Assembly: GCF_001544875.2 (NCBI RefSeq)
Contig: NZ_FCOA02000010.1
Location: 158,795-222,794 of the forward strand
Direction of reading: 5' to 3'
Origin: Caballeronia hypogeia
GTDB taxonomy: Bacteria; Pseudomonadota; Gammaproteobacteria; Burkholderiales; Burkholderiaceae
Length of the DNA stretch: 64,000 nt
The position numbers and the translations under genes are program-made. The notes beneath the pieces are model-generated. The model searched no databases and had not been told where the DNA came from. It worked only from the letters and a program-made list of their open reading frames with translations. Position 1 is the stretch's first letter; each line of letters begins with the position of its first letter. This document shows, in pieces, positions 30,061 to 38,723 of the stretch.

Positions 30061-30089
30061 AATATAACGTGCCTCAAATCGCTTGTACA
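30061..30089 (-). promoter_or_regulatory. Probable sigma70 promoter of the small RNA
   Basis: On the minus strand TGTACA (30089-30084, 4/6 match) and TATATT (30066-30061, 5/6 match) are 17 bases apart. The -35 element lies inside the last codons of bcp. The expected start is near 30054, at the base of the closing stem. Confidence 0.6.
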
Positions 30090-30535
30090 GCCTCGACGAT
30101 CGCCTCTACGTGGCCTGGCACCTTGACGCCACGGAACTCCCGGCGAAGCACGCCTTTGGCGTCGATCAGGAAGGTCGAGCGCTCCACGCCGCGCACTTCC
30201 TTGCCATACATTTTCTTCATTTTGATGACATCGAACAGCGAGCAGATGGCTTCGTCGCTGTCCGACACGAGCGTGTACGGCAACTCCAGCTTGGCCTTGA
30301 AGTTGTCGTGCGATTTCACGCTGTCACGCGAGATGCCGACCACTTCCGCGCCGACCGCCTTGAACTGGTCGTAGTGGTCGCGAAACCCAAGGCTTTCGGT
30401 GGTGCAACCCGGCGTGTTGTCCTTCGGGTAGAAGAAGAGCACGACCTTCGTGCCGCGCAGGCTCGAAAGTGTGAACTCGCCACCCGTCGCGGGTGCGGTG
30501 AAGTCGGGAACGGACTGGTCGACTGCGACTGACAC
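30074..30535 (-). CDS. bcp: Bacterioferritin comigratory protein, thiol peroxiredoxin
   Basis: A 153-aa atypical peroxiredoxin that reduces hydrogen peroxide and organic peroxides using thioredoxin. The peroxidatic cysteine is in YPKDNTPGCTTESLGFRD; the next position five residues on is leucine, so the resolving cysteine usual in E. coli Bcp is not at its normal place. The start is a GTG at 30535 (SVAVDQSVPDF) with GGAGA upstream, giving the usual family length; a longer frame exists to 30598. It lies at the end of the arn gene group, 71 bases after arnD, and may be read from the same transcript or on its own. Confidence 0.92.
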   Translation of the reverse strand: MSVAVDQSVPDFTAPATGGEFTLSSLRGTKVVLFFYPKDNTPGCTTESLGFRDHYDQFKAVGAEVVGISRDSVKSHDNFKAKLELPYTLVSDSDEAICSLFDVIKMKKMYGKEVRGVERSTFLIDAKGVLRREFRGVKVPGHVEAIVEAVQAI

Positions 30536-30606
30536 GAAGGTTTCTCCGGTTGTTTTTGGATTGTCTGTGAGAAAAACGACGAGACTGCAAGCGGTCACGC
30601 GCCGCT

Positions 30607-31503
30607 TCAGCCCGGCTGGATGATCAGTTCGCCCGCGCGGCCCGGAATCTCGCCCCAGGTCACAGGGTACGTGGGCAGCGTCGCGCGGTCCAGCGCCGCA
30701 TGGTAGTCGCCCATCGTGGCGAAGCTGTGTCCCTGCGCGCGCCAGCCCGCGAGCAACCGCTCGAAAATCGGCGCGAGCTTCTGGCCTTCGAGTTCGGCGT
30801 GCAGCGTGAACACCTGATCGTGCGGATTGTGCTCCGTGCGCTTGAGCAGATGCGCCGCGACGTTGCTTTCATCGACGCCATCCACGCCCAGCACCTCGTC
30901 GAGCGTGGGGAGGGTGGTGGGCATCTGCACGTGATTGAGCGTGCGACCGTCGAGCACGGGAATATACGGCGTATGCCCGCGCCCGTCGGATGCATAACGC
31001 ATGCCCCACGCGTCGATCTGCTCGAACGCGTAGCCGTTCATCTGCCAGCCGGCCGCGCCGTGCGTGACGGGCGGCGCGCCGAAGATCTCGATGAAGCGCG
31101 CATGGCTCTGCCGCATCTGCGCGACGGTCCAGTCACGGTCGCGCGCGCGCACGTTGTCCTGCCAGTACACGTGATCCCACGTGTGGATGCCGCATTCGAA
31201 GCCGGCCTCGTGGATCGCGCGCATTTCGGACACGGCTTCGCGGCCGATATCCGGCCCCGGCAGCAGTACGCCGTACATCAGCGTCTTGACGCCGTAATGC
31301 TCGACCACCGAGGTGCGCGACACCTTCTTCAGAAACCCCGGCCGGAACACGCGCCTGAGCGCCCAGCCGGTGTGATCGGGTCCGAGACTGAAGAGGAACG
31401 TCGCGCGGGCGCTGTACTTGTCGAGCAGGCGGCCGAGATTGGGCACGCCTTCGCGCGTGCCGCGCAGCGTATCGACGTCGATCTTGAGAACGATGCGGGC
31501 CAC
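30607..31503 (-). CDS. arnD: ArnD-type undecaprenyl-phosphate-Ara4FN deformylase
   Basis: A 298-aa NodB-fold deacetylase that removes the formyl group from undecaprenyl-phosphate-4-formamido-arabinose, making the donor irreversible for transfer to lipid A. The first metal motif is KIDVDTLRGT (residues 7-16) and the His pair is in GIHTWDHVYWQ. YFSL-type motif FLFSLGPDHTGWALRR and the ending GEIPGRAGELIIQPG are typical of ArnD. It lies 10 bases after the ArnA dehydrogenase gene. Confidence 0.93.
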   Translation of the reverse strand: MARIVLKIDVDTLRGTREGVPNLGRLLDKYSARATFLFSLGPDHTGWALRRVFRPGFLKKVSRTSVVEHYGVKTLMYGVLLPGPDIGREAVSEMRAIHEAGFECGIHTWDHVYWQDNVRARDRDWTVAQMRQSHARFIEIFGAPPVTHGAAGWQMNGYAFEQIDAWGMRYASDGRGHTPYIPVLDGRTLNHVQMPTTLPTLDEVLGVDGVDESNVAAHLLKRTEHNPHDQVFTLHAELEGQKLAPIFERLLAGWRAQGHSFATMGDYHAALDRATLPTYPVTWGEIPGRAGELIIQPG

Positions 31504-31513
31504 GCGCGTGCCC

Positions 31514-32560
31514 TTACGATTGCTCGACCAGCTTGCGGGCTTCGCCCACGTGCCCGCGATAGGCTTCGAAAATCTTGCGCAGCGCGTCGTCCATGGTGGC
31601 CTGCGGATTCCAGGCGAGCTCCTGCATCGTGTTGTCGATCTTCGGCACGCGATTCTGCACGTCCTGATAGCCCGTGCCGTAGTACGCGCCCGACGAGGTC
31701 TCGACGAGCTGCACCTTCTTCGCGCTGTCCGAGTACTCGGGGAATTCGCTCGCCAGTTTGAGCATCATGTTGGCGAGCTCGCGCACCGAGAAGTTGTTCT
31801 TCGGATTGCCGATGTTATAGATCTTGCCCGTCGCCACGCCGCCCTTGTTCTCGATGATCTTCATCAGCGCGCCGATGCCGTCGTCGATATCCGTGAACGC
31901 GCGCTTCTGCGCGCCGCCGTCGACGAGACTGATGTTCTCGCCGCGCACGATATGCCCGAGGAACTGCGTCACGACGCGCGACGAACCTTCCTTCGGCGTG
32001 TAGATGGAGTCGAGGCCCGGCCCGATCCAGTTGAACGGGCGGAACAGCGTGAAGTTGAGGCCTTCCATCCCGTAGCCCCAGATCACGCGGTCCATCAACT
32101 GCTTGGAACACGCGTAGATCCAGCGCGGCTTGTTGATGGGGCCATAGGAGAGCATCGACTCTTCCGGGTCGAATTGCTCGTCGGAGCACATGCCGTACAC
32201 CTCGGAAGTGGACGGAAACACCAGATGCTTGCCGTACTTCACGGCCGAACGCACGATCGGCAGATTCGCCTCGAAGTCGAGCTCGAACACGCGCAGCGGC
32301 TGCTTCACATAGGTCGCGGGCGTGGCGATGGCGACCAGCGGCAGGATCACGTCGCACTTCTTCACGTGATACTCGACCCACTCCTTGTTGATCGTGATGT
32401 CGCCTTCGAAGAAATGCATCCGCTCGTGATTCGCGAGGTCGCCCAGGCGATCGGTTTGCATGTCCATCCCGAAGACTTCCCAGTCGGTCGTTTCGAGGAT
32501 GCGCTTGGACAGGTGGTGGCCGATGAAGCCGTTGACGCCCAGGATCAGAACTTTTTTCAT
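31514..32560 (-). CDS. arnA: UDP-glucuronate C4-dehydrogenase/decarboxylase (ArnA C-terminal half)
   Basis: A 348-aa extended-SDR enzyme equivalent to residues about 305-660 of E. coli ArnA. It oxidises and decarboxylates UDP-glucuronate to UDP-4-keto-pentose. The Rossmann motif is LILGVNGFIGHHLSKRIL, the catalytic segment is PSTSEVYG ... SYGPINKPRWIYACSKQLMD with Tyr and Lys, and FRPFNWIGPGLD is typical. Here it is a separate protein from the formyltransferase, with which its start overlaps by four bases (ATGA). Confidence 0.94.
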   Translation of the reverse strand: MKKVLILGVNGFIGHHLSKRILETTDWEVFGMDMQTDRLGDLANHERMHFFEGDITINKEWVEYHVKKCDVILPLVAIATPATYVKQPLRVFELDFEANLPIVRSAVKYGKHLVFPSTSEVYGMCSDEQFDPEESMLSYGPINKPRWIYACSKQLMDRVIWGYGMEGLNFTLFRPFNWIGPGLDSIYTPKEGSSRVVTQFLGHIVRGENISLVDGGAQKRAFTDIDDGIGALMKIIENKGGVATGKIYNIGNPKNNFSVRELANMMLKLASEFPEYSDSAKKVQLVETSSGAYYGTGYQDVQNRVPKIDNTMQELAWNPQATMDDALRKIFEAYRGHVGEARKLVEQS

Positions 32561-33552
32561 GAATGACGAGAGGATTGAATGATTCGGCCGAATTCGGCGG
32601 GATCGACGGCGCGCTCTTCACCCACGGGTTGCGCGTCGGCGCCGGAACCTGCGAGCGGCCGATGACGCAATTCGTGGATGGCGATGACGCGGCCATCGCC
32701 GCAGACGCCAAACAGCGCATTATCCGCCACCGTGAGGCCCGGGCGCAAACCCCGCAGCTCACCGAGTCTTTCGGGCGGAGCGCCCGGCGCGCCGGTTTCC
32801 GGCACGAGCCGCGCGCGCGCGAGGATGAAGCGCTCGCTTCCGATATCCGTGAACGCGCCCGGATACGGCGGCGCGACCGCGCGGATCAGGTTGTAGACGC
32901 GCTGGGCCGGCTGCGACCAGTCGATGCGGCCGTCCTCGGGCTTGCGCCCGCCGTAGTAGCTGCCCGAGGCGAGATCGTTCGGCAGATGCGGCGCCTCGCC
33001 CGCGAGCAGCGCGGGCAGGACGCGCCAGAGCGTCTGCTCGGCGGCGACCACGGTTTTATCGAAGACTTGCGCGGCAGTGTCGTCGGGGAGAATGGGCACG
33101 GGCGTCTGCGCAAGGATCGCGCCGGCGTCGGGCTTCTCCGCCATTTCGTGCAGCGTCGCGCCGGATTCGGTCTCGCCGTTGAGCACCGCCCAGTTGGTCG
33201 GCACGCGGCCGCGATACTTCGGCAGCAGCGAGCCGTGCATGTTGTACGCGCCGCGCCGCGCGAGCGAGAGCAGCGACACCGGCAGCATGTGCCGGTAATA
33301 GAACGAGAAGATGAACTCGGGCGCGATCTTCTCGATTCTGTCGAAGAGTTCGGGCGACTTCGGATCGGCGGGCGTGACGGTCTCGATGCCATGTTCCGCC
33401 GCGACGTGCGCCACGCTGCCGAACCAGATGTTTTCGCTGGCGCTGTCCTCGTGCGTGACGACCAGCGCGACATCGACGCCGCGCGCGAGCAGCACCTGCA
33501 GGCAGCGCACGCCGACGTTGTGATAGGCGAAGACGACGGCGCGCGGTTTCAT
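32557..33552 (-). CDS. UDP-L-Ara4N formyltransferase (ArnA N-terminal half)
   Basis: A 331-aa formyltransferase equivalent to the N-terminal half of E. coli ArnA. It uses 10-formyltetrahydrofolate to formylate UDP-Ara4N. The catalytic Asn-His-Asp set is visible in YNMHGSLLPKYRGRVPTNWA (His and Asn side) and EMAEKPDAGAIL (Asp). NLIRAVAPPYPGAFT is conserved. The start at 33552 overlaps the end of arnC by four bases; a longer frame lies inside arnC. In many gamma-proteobacteria both halves are fused; here they are split, as is common in Burkholderia. Confidence 0.92.
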   Translation of the reverse strand: MKPRAVVFAYHNVGVRCLQVLLARGVDVALVVTHEDSASENIWFGSVAHVAAEHGIETVTPADPKSPELFDRIEKIAPEFIFSFYYRHMLPVSLLSLARRGAYNMHGSLLPKYRGRVPTNWAVLNGETESGATLHEMAEKPDAGAILAQTPVPILPDDTAAQVFDKTVVAAEQTLWRVLPALLAGEAPHLPNDLASGSYYGGRKPEDGRIDWSQPAQRVYNLIRAVAPPYPGAFTDIGSERFILARARLVPETGAPGAPPERLGELRGLRPGLTVADNALFGVCGDGRVIAIHELRHRPLAGSGADAQPVGEERAVDPAEFGRIIQSSRHS

Positions 33553-34586
33553 CGGCCGTCTTCCTCGCGGGTGACGGCGACGACCTGCTGCACGGTGTCC
33601 TGCAGCGGCTTGGTCGCGACCGACAGGCCGTCGCGCTGTTCGAGGATCGTCTGGACGAGATAACGCGGACGCGCGCGCACCTGCTGATAGATGCGGCCGA
33701 TGTACTCGCCGAGCAGTCCGAGCGCGAAGATGATCACGCCGAGCATGAAGAACGTGATGGCGAAGAGGGTGAACACACCCTGAACTTCCGCGCCGAACAT
33801 GAAGCGGCGAATCAACAGCAGCAGGAACAGGCCCGCCGAGCCGACCGACAAAATCACGCCGATGAACGACAGCCATTGCAGCGGCACCACCGAGAAGCCG
33901 GTGACGAGATCGAAGTTCAGGCGAATGAGGCTATAGAGCGAATACTTCGATTCCCCCGCGAAGCGCTCTTCGTGCGCGACATCGACTTCGATGGGGTTCT
34001 GCGCGAAGGTGTACGCGAGCGCCGGAATGAAGGTGTTGATCTCGCCGCAGCGATTGATCGTGTCGATGATATGGCGGCTGTACGCACGCAGCATGCAGCC
34101 CTGATCCGTCATCTTGATCTTCGTGATGCGCTCGCGCAGGCGGTTCATCGCGCGCGACGCCTTCTTGCGCCACAGGCTGTCCTGACGCTGCTGACGGATC
34201 GTGCCGACGTAGTCGTAGCCCTCGCGCATCTTCTGGACGAGCTTGCCGATCTCCTCAGGCGGATTCTGCAGGTCGGCGTCGAGCGTGACGACAATATCGC
34301 CGCGCGACTGCTCGAAGCCCGCGAGGATCGCCATGTGCTGGCCGTAATTGCCGTTCAGCAAAATTACGCGCGTGGTGTCCGGGCGCACGTGGAACTGCTG
34401 CGCGAGCAGCGCGGCCGATTTGTCGCGGCTGCCGTCGTTGATGAAGATTACTTCATACGAGGTGTCGAGCGCATCGAGCGCCGGATAGAGGCGCTGAAAC
34501 AGCGCGGCGAGGCCGGCCTCCTCGTTGTACACCGGGATGATCACCGAAAGCTCGGGGGAGGTCGCCGGAAAATCCATATGACTCAT
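33549..34586 (-). CDS. arnC: Undecaprenyl-phosphate Ara4FN transferase
   Basis: A 345-aa family-2 glycosyltransferase moving Ara4FN from UDP to undecaprenyl phosphate on the inner membrane. The catalytic domain has LSVIIPVYNEEAGLAALF and VVTLDADLQNPPEEI with the DxD. Two C-terminal helices are at about residues 235-260 and 268-295 (WLSFIGVILSVGSAGLFLLL, FTLFAITFFMLGVIIFALG). The start MSHMDFPATS at 34586 has AAGGA 13 bases upstream. Its end overlaps the formyltransferase start. Confidence 0.94.
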   Translation of the reverse strand: MSHMDFPATSPELSVIIPVYNEEAGLAALFQRLYPALDALDTSYEVIFINDGSRDKSAALLAQQFHVRPDTTRVILLNGNYGQHMAILAGFEQSRGDIVVTLDADLQNPPEEIGKLVQKMREGYDYVGTIRQQRQDSLWRKKASRAMNRLRERITKIKMTDQGCMLRAYSRHIIDTINRCGEINTFIPALAYTFAQNPIEVDVAHEERFAGESKYSLYSLIRLNFDLVTGFSVVPLQWLSFIGVILSVGSAGLFLLLLIRRFMFGAEVQGVFTLFAITFFMLGVIIFALGLLGEYIGRIYQQVRARPRYLVQTILEQRDGLSVATKPLQDTVQQVVAVTREEDGR

Positions 34587-34606
34587 TGTGCGCTGATCGT
34601 CCTTGG

Positions 34607-35764
34607 TTACCCTTGGGTGCCGAATTGTTCGCAGATCTCGTCGATCGACTTGACGACGTACTCGACATCGTCCGAGCTCATGCCGGTGAAGAGCGGCAGC
34701 GTCACGTTCGACGCACCGAACCGCTCCGAATGCGGGAACATGCCTTCCTTGAAGCCGCGCTCGCGATACAGCGTGAACAGATGGAGCGCCGGATAGTGCA
34801 CGCCGCTGCCGATATTGCGCTCCTTCAACTGCCCCATGAACTCCGCGCGCGAAAGCTTGAGACGCTCGAGCGGCAATGCGATCTGGAACATGTGCCAGTT
34901 GTGGTCCGTGAAGTTCTTCGGCGGCAGGCCCATGCCGAGCTTTTCCGCGGCGCCGCCTTCGAACGCGTCGAAATAGCGGCGCGCGAGTTCGCGGCGGTGC
35001 GCCGTGATGCTGTCGGTCTTGCGCAGCGATCCCAGCCCCACGCGCGCGGCGACGTCCGTCAGGTTGTACTTGCCGCCGAGCACATCGCAATCCATGCCGT
35101 CGAAACCGGTGCGCGTGATGCCCTGCAGGCGATATTTGCGCGCGAGTTCGGCTTCGTCCTCGTTGTTCATCACGAGCGCGCCGCCTTCGATCGACGTGAT
35201 GTTCTTGTTCGCGTGAAAGCTGAACGAGACCAGATCGCCGAACGCGCCGATGCGCTTGCCGTTCCAGCTCGAGCCGAACGCCTGCGCGGCGTCCTCGATC
35301 ACGCGCAGCTTGCGGGCGCGCGCGATTTCGTAGAGCCGGTCCATGTCGACCGGCAGGCCGCCGAGATAAACCGGCATGATGGCCTTCGTTTTAGACGTGA
35401 TTGCCCGTTCCAGCAAGTCCAGATCCATGTTGCGCGTGGCCGGATCGATGTCGACGAACACCGGCGTCGCGCCTACTTCGAGAATCACGTTGGCTGTGGA
35501 GACCCAGGTCATGGGCGTGGTGATGACTTCGTCGCCCGCGCCGACGCCCGCGATCCGCAAGCCGATTTCCATCGTGCAGGTGCCGGAATTGAACGCGCGC
35601 ACCGGACGGCCGCCGCAGTACGCCGACAACTCGGCTTCGAACTGCTGATTCTGCGGACCGGTCGTGATCCAGCCCGAACGCAGCACGTCGACCACGCCCT
35701 GAATGGTTTCTTCGTCGATTTCGGGCTTCACGAACGGCAGGAACGGCCGCGATGTTTGAGTCAT
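34607..35764 (-). CDS. arnB: UDP-4-keto-pentose aminotransferase
   Basis: A 385-aa PLP enzyme converting UDP-4-keto-pentose to UDP-Ara4N with glutamate. RAFNSGTCTMEIGLRIAG is the cofactor phosphate loop, IEDAAQAFGSSW binds the ring and Lys187 in FSFHANKNITSIEGGA forms the Schiff base. YNLTDVAARVGLGSL and FTDHNWHMFQI are family landmarks. It lies 20 bases before arnC in the operon. Confidence 0.95.
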   Translation of the reverse strand: MTQTSRPFLPFVKPEIDEETIQGVVDVLRSGWITTGPQNQQFEAELSAYCGGRPVRAFNSGTCTMEIGLRIAGVGAGDEVITTPMTWVSTANVILEVGATPVFVDIDPATRNMDLDLLERAITSKTKAIMPVYLGGLPVDMDRLYEIARARKLRVIEDAAQAFGSSWNGKRIGAFGDLVSFSFHANKNITSIEGGALVMNNEDEAELARKYRLQGITRTGFDGMDCDVLGGKYNLTDVAARVGLGSLRKTDSITAHRRELARRYFDAFEGGAAEKLGMGLPPKNFTDHNWHMFQIALPLERLKLSRAEFMGQLKERNIGSGVHYPALHLFTLYRERGFKEGMFPHSERFGASNVTLPLFTGMSSDDVEYVVKSIDEICEQFGTQG

Positions 35765-35841
35765 GGACTAGGCGCTTAAAAAAGTGAGTCGATCCGGTTG
35801 CACATCGGCTTGCCTGTGCCCGGGCGATCCGGTTGGACGAT

Positions 35842-36213
35842 TCAGCCGCGCGCGAGCACGACCACGCCGATCAGAATGATGCCGATGCCGATGAGCCGCT
35901 GCATCGAGAGCACTTCGCCGAACAGATACCAGGCCGCGAACGCGTTGACGATGTAGCCGAGCGAGAGCATCGGATAGGCGATCGATACATCCACCCGCGA
36001 CAGCCCGACGATCCAGACGACCACGCTCAGCACATAGCAGCCGAGCCCGCCGATGATGGGCAATTGCGTCGCGATCTTGAACCCGACCGGCACGATATTG
36101 GCGGGCGTGAATTCGAAGTGGCCCACCGCGTTCACGCCGGCTTTGAGCAGAAGCTGGGCGCACGCATTCAACGATACGCCGATGACGATGCAAATAAAGG
36201 AAATCAGGTTCAT
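35842..36213 (-). CDS. SMR-like flippase subunit, ArnE/ArnF-like
   Basis: A 123-aa protein with four membrane helices of the small-multidrug-resistance/EamA type. It begins MNLISFICIVIGVSLNACAQ and the third helix region reads SRVDVSIAYPMLSLGYIVN, as in ArnE/ArnF. In E. coli two different proteins, ArnE and ArnF, move undecaprenyl-P-Ara4N across the inner membrane. Only one is encoded here, so it might act as a homodimer, or a partner lies elsewhere. Position between arnT and arnB supports the role. Confidence 0.85.
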   Translation of the reverse strand: MNLISFICIVIGVSLNACAQLLLKAGVNAVGHFEFTPANIVPVGFKIATQLPIIGGLGCYVLSVVVWIVGLSRVDVSIAYPMLSLGYIVNAFAAWYLFGEVLSMQRLIGIGIILIGVVVLARG

Positions 36214-36312
36214 CGCGCGTTTTTCAATGGCGGATCAAGGATACCCGGTTCTTCGGGAAATGCCGAACGATCGTGCAGTGCAACACAGGAGGCGTCCGGC
36301 GTCGGAAGTGCG

Positions 36313-37986
36313 TCACGGCTGCGGCTTTTCCACAATCACGCGACGTTCGTCGCGCGCGATGACCTGCATCGGCACATGGCGCGCCAGGAGTTCGTCGTAG
36401 CGGTAGGGCGGCATGAGCGCGAGCGCATAGCGTTCCGAGTCCCAGAGTTTGACCCACTGATCGATGCTCGGCACCCATTTTTGCGGCTCGGTCTGCACGC
36501 CGAAGGTCAGCTCGTCGGCTTCCTGGACCATGATCATCGTGTGGCCGAGGTAGAAGGGCATCGTGTGATCGAGCTTGGCGATCGAGTAGAACGGCGTGTC
36601 GGGCGGCAGTTTCGCCATCGCGGCCTTGACGGCCGGCACGAGCTTCACGCCCGAGCTCTGCGTGCCGAAGACGTCGTGGCCCGTCCCCGCGATCGTGCCG
36701 AGCAGCAGCCACGCCGCGCCGAGGCCCGCGGCGCCCGCCAGCACGCCGCGCCGGTTCAGCCCGATCGCGATCAGCGTCACGACGAACGCCACCGCGATAC
36801 CGGCCCAGACCCACACCTGGAACGCGCGGTAGAGCGCGTTCGGCGTGGTCGCGCTGCCCGCGCGGCCGATGAAGATTGCGCCGAGCGCCGCCGCGATCAG
36901 GAACACCGCGTAGCCGATCAGGTGCTTGCGGTACTGCGACTTCGTAAGCGACGGCAAATACAGCCCCATCACCAGCGCAATGGCGGGCGCGACCGGCAGC
37001 ACGTAAGACACGAGCTTCGAGTGCGACGCGCTGAAAAACAGGAAAATGAACGCTGTCCAGATCAGCAGGAGCGTGACCGGCGCGAAGCCGTTGGGCTGGC
37101 GCGGCGTCTTGAAACCGTGGCGCACGCTCTGAAAGGCGATCGACAGCCATGGCAGAAAGCCCACGATCAGCACCGGCACGAAGTAATAGAACGCGCCGGG
37201 GCGGTTCTGCTCGGGCGTCAGATAGCGCTTGAACTGCTGGACGATGAAGAAGAAATCGAAGAACTCGGGGTTTTTCATCTGCACGAGCGCAAACCACGGA
37301 CCGGTCACGATCAGGAACACGATGAGCCCGCTGCCGATATAGAGCCGCTTCCACAGGGCCCAGTCGCGCGAAATCAGCGAGTAGAGCACGAGCACCGCGC
37401 CCGGCAGGATCAGGCCGACCAGACCCTTCGAGAGCACTGCAGCGCCCATCCCGGCCCAGCAGAGCCACATCCACAGGCGCACTTCGCGCGTCGCAAGGCC
37501 CGGACGCTGGGCGAGCAGGAGCGCGCAGAGCGTCAGTTGCATCCAGAACGCCAGACCCATGTCGAGCGTGTTGAAATGGCCCATCAGGTTCCAGTACGGG
37601 CAGGTCGCGAGGATGACAGCCGCGGCGAAGCCGGTCATCGCGTTGAATACGCGCGAGCCGGTGTAGCCGACCAGCAGCACGCCCACGAAGCCCGTGAGCG
37701 CCGTGTAAAGCCGCGCCTGCCATTCGCCGATGCCGAACCACGCGAACGTGAGCGCGTTCGCCCAGGTCTGCAGCGGCGGCTTTTCGAAGTATTTGTAGCC
37801 GTTGTAGCGCGGCGTGATCCAGTCTCCGGTCACGAACATTTCGCGCGCCATTTCGGCGTAGCGGCCTTCGTCGCTCGGCACCAGATGGCGCAGCCCGAGC
37901 GGCGCGAACCAGATGACCGCGAGCGCGAGAACGAGAAGAATGAGTGAAAGACGTGTGAGCGGTAGCCGCGAAGGCGTATCGTTCAT
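36313..37986 (-). CDS. arnT: ArnT-family lipid A aminoarabinose transferase
   Basis: A 557-aa GT-C glycosyltransferase (GT83) of the inner membrane that transfers Ara4N from undecaprenyl phosphate to lipid A on the periplasmic side. The catalytic loop has LVPSDEGRYAEMAREM, followed by PRYNGYKYFEKPPLQTWANA. About 12 membrane helices are visible, then a soluble C-terminal periplasmic domain (residues about 450-557) ending VIARDERRVIVEKPQP. The start at 37986 is chosen because it begins just before the first helix. It is first in the arn operon, unlike E. coli where it is near the end. The product reduces negative charge on lipid A and so resists polymyxins. Confidence 0.94.
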   Translation of the reverse strand: MNDTPSRLPLTRLSLILLVLALAVIWFAPLGLRHLVPSDEGRYAEMAREMFVTGDWITPRYNGYKYFEKPPLQTWANALTFAWFGIGEWQARLYTALTGFVGVLLVGYTGSRVFNAMTGFAAAVILATCPYWNLMGHFNTLDMGLAFWMQLTLCALLLAQRPGLATREVRLWMWLCWAGMGAAVLSKGLVGLILPGAVLVLYSLISRDWALWKRLYIGSGLIVFLIVTGPWFALVQMKNPEFFDFFFIVQQFKRYLTPEQNRPGAFYYFVPVLIVGFLPWLSIAFQSVRHGFKTPRQPNGFAPVTLLLIWTAFIFLFFSASHSKLVSYVLPVAPAIALVMGLYLPSLTKSQYRKHLIGYAVFLIAAALGAIFIGRAGSATTPNALYRAFQVWVWAGIAVAFVVTLIAIGLNRRGVLAGAAGLGAAWLLLGTIAGTGHDVFGTQSSGVKLVPAVKAAMAKLPPDTPFYSIAKLDHTMPFYLGHTMIMVQEADELTFGVQTEPQKWVPSIDQWVKLWDSERYALALMPPYRYDELLARHVPMQVIARDERRVIVEKPQP

Positions 37987-38348
37987 GAAATCGACCTGTC
38001 CGATGCCGCGATGCGCGGCGCTAGTGAAACGAAATGGGCGGTGAATGGGCAGCGCCGAAATACGGGGCGCATGCTCACGGTCATGCTCAGGCACGTATTT
38101 TCGGCGCAAGTTCGCGCATGCCCGCTCTAAGCGGCGATATTCATCGCCGCCGACGGCCTGCGGCGGCGCGATCCCTCGACCGTTCCGGCGCAGGCCCGCC
38201 GTGCGCGCCGCGCCAGATAACGCTGAGCGCCGGGCGGGAGTGTAGCGCACGCGGCCCAGCGGTTCGTGAAATTGATACGCGGCAGGCGTCGGACTGCACC
38301 GAAATCGAACGGGCGGGCGGAGTCTCGCAGCGCTGCCTTAGCGTTTCC
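37987..38348. other. Upstream region of the arn operon, with two inverted repeats
   Basis: No gene is seen in these 362 bases. The region should carry the arn promoter. It holds an inverted repeat (38052-38064 with 38094-38107, one bulged base) and a perfect 8-base hairpin (38131-38138 with 38143-38150, loop ATTC). Neither has a T-run, so they are not clear terminators. I found no PmrA-type direct repeat. Confidence 0.5.
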
Positions 38349-38723
38349 TTAGCCTTCGATCAGGAGCGCGGCGGCGACACGTCGCCCTTCGGACATCAGG
38401 ATGTTGTAGGTGCGGCAGGCCGCGCCGAAATCCATCGTTTCAATGCCGATGCGATGTTTCGCGAGCTGCGCCGTGAGACGCGGATGCGGAAAGCGCAGGC
38501 GCGCGCCGCTGCCGAAAATGACGACTTCCGGCGCCGCTTCGACCAGTGCGTCGAAATGCTCGGGCGCGAGCGCCTCGAACGACGACACCGGCCATGGCAC
38601 GACGGGCGACTCGGGCATGATGATCACGCTGCCTTCGTGCCTTTCGAGATTGACCGCCACGAAACCATCTCCGTAGCTCGTAATGGTGTTGAGCGCGCTG
38701 TTGGATTCCTGGTGAAGTTTCAA
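38349..38723 (-). CDS. Mth938-domain (DUF498) protein
   Basis: A 124-aa protein of the Mth938/DUF498 family, typified by SPVVPWPVSSFEALAPEHFD and VVIFGSGARLRFPHPRL then GIETMDFGAACRTYNILMSE. The fold is known but the role is not; in animals the relative NDUFAF3 helps assemble complex I. The start is best placed at a TTG at 38723 (KLHQESNSALN), which gives the usual family length; a longer frame from 38807 has no family similarity. It stands alone, divergent from alaA. Confidence 0.82.
   Translation of the reverse strand: MKLHQESNSALNTITSYGDGFVAVNLERHEGSVIIMPESPVVPWPVSSFEALAPEHFDALVEAAPEVVIFGSGARLRFPHPRLTAQLAKHRIGIETMDFGAACRTYNILMSEGRRVAAALLIEG

Noticed and set aside
29931..30073. 4.5S/SRP RNA as identity of the structured RNA
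   Set aside because: The conserved GGAAG...AGCAG domain IV motif of SRP RNA is absent.
35833..37947. 704-codon open frame opposite arnT and the ArnE/F-like gene
   Set aside because: It spans two real genes and their intergenic gap with arginine/glutamate-rich sequence; an artefact of high GC.
37987..38348. PmrA-type direct repeat in the arn promoter
   Set aside because: I looked for paired CTTAA-like half sites and found none at the expected spacing.
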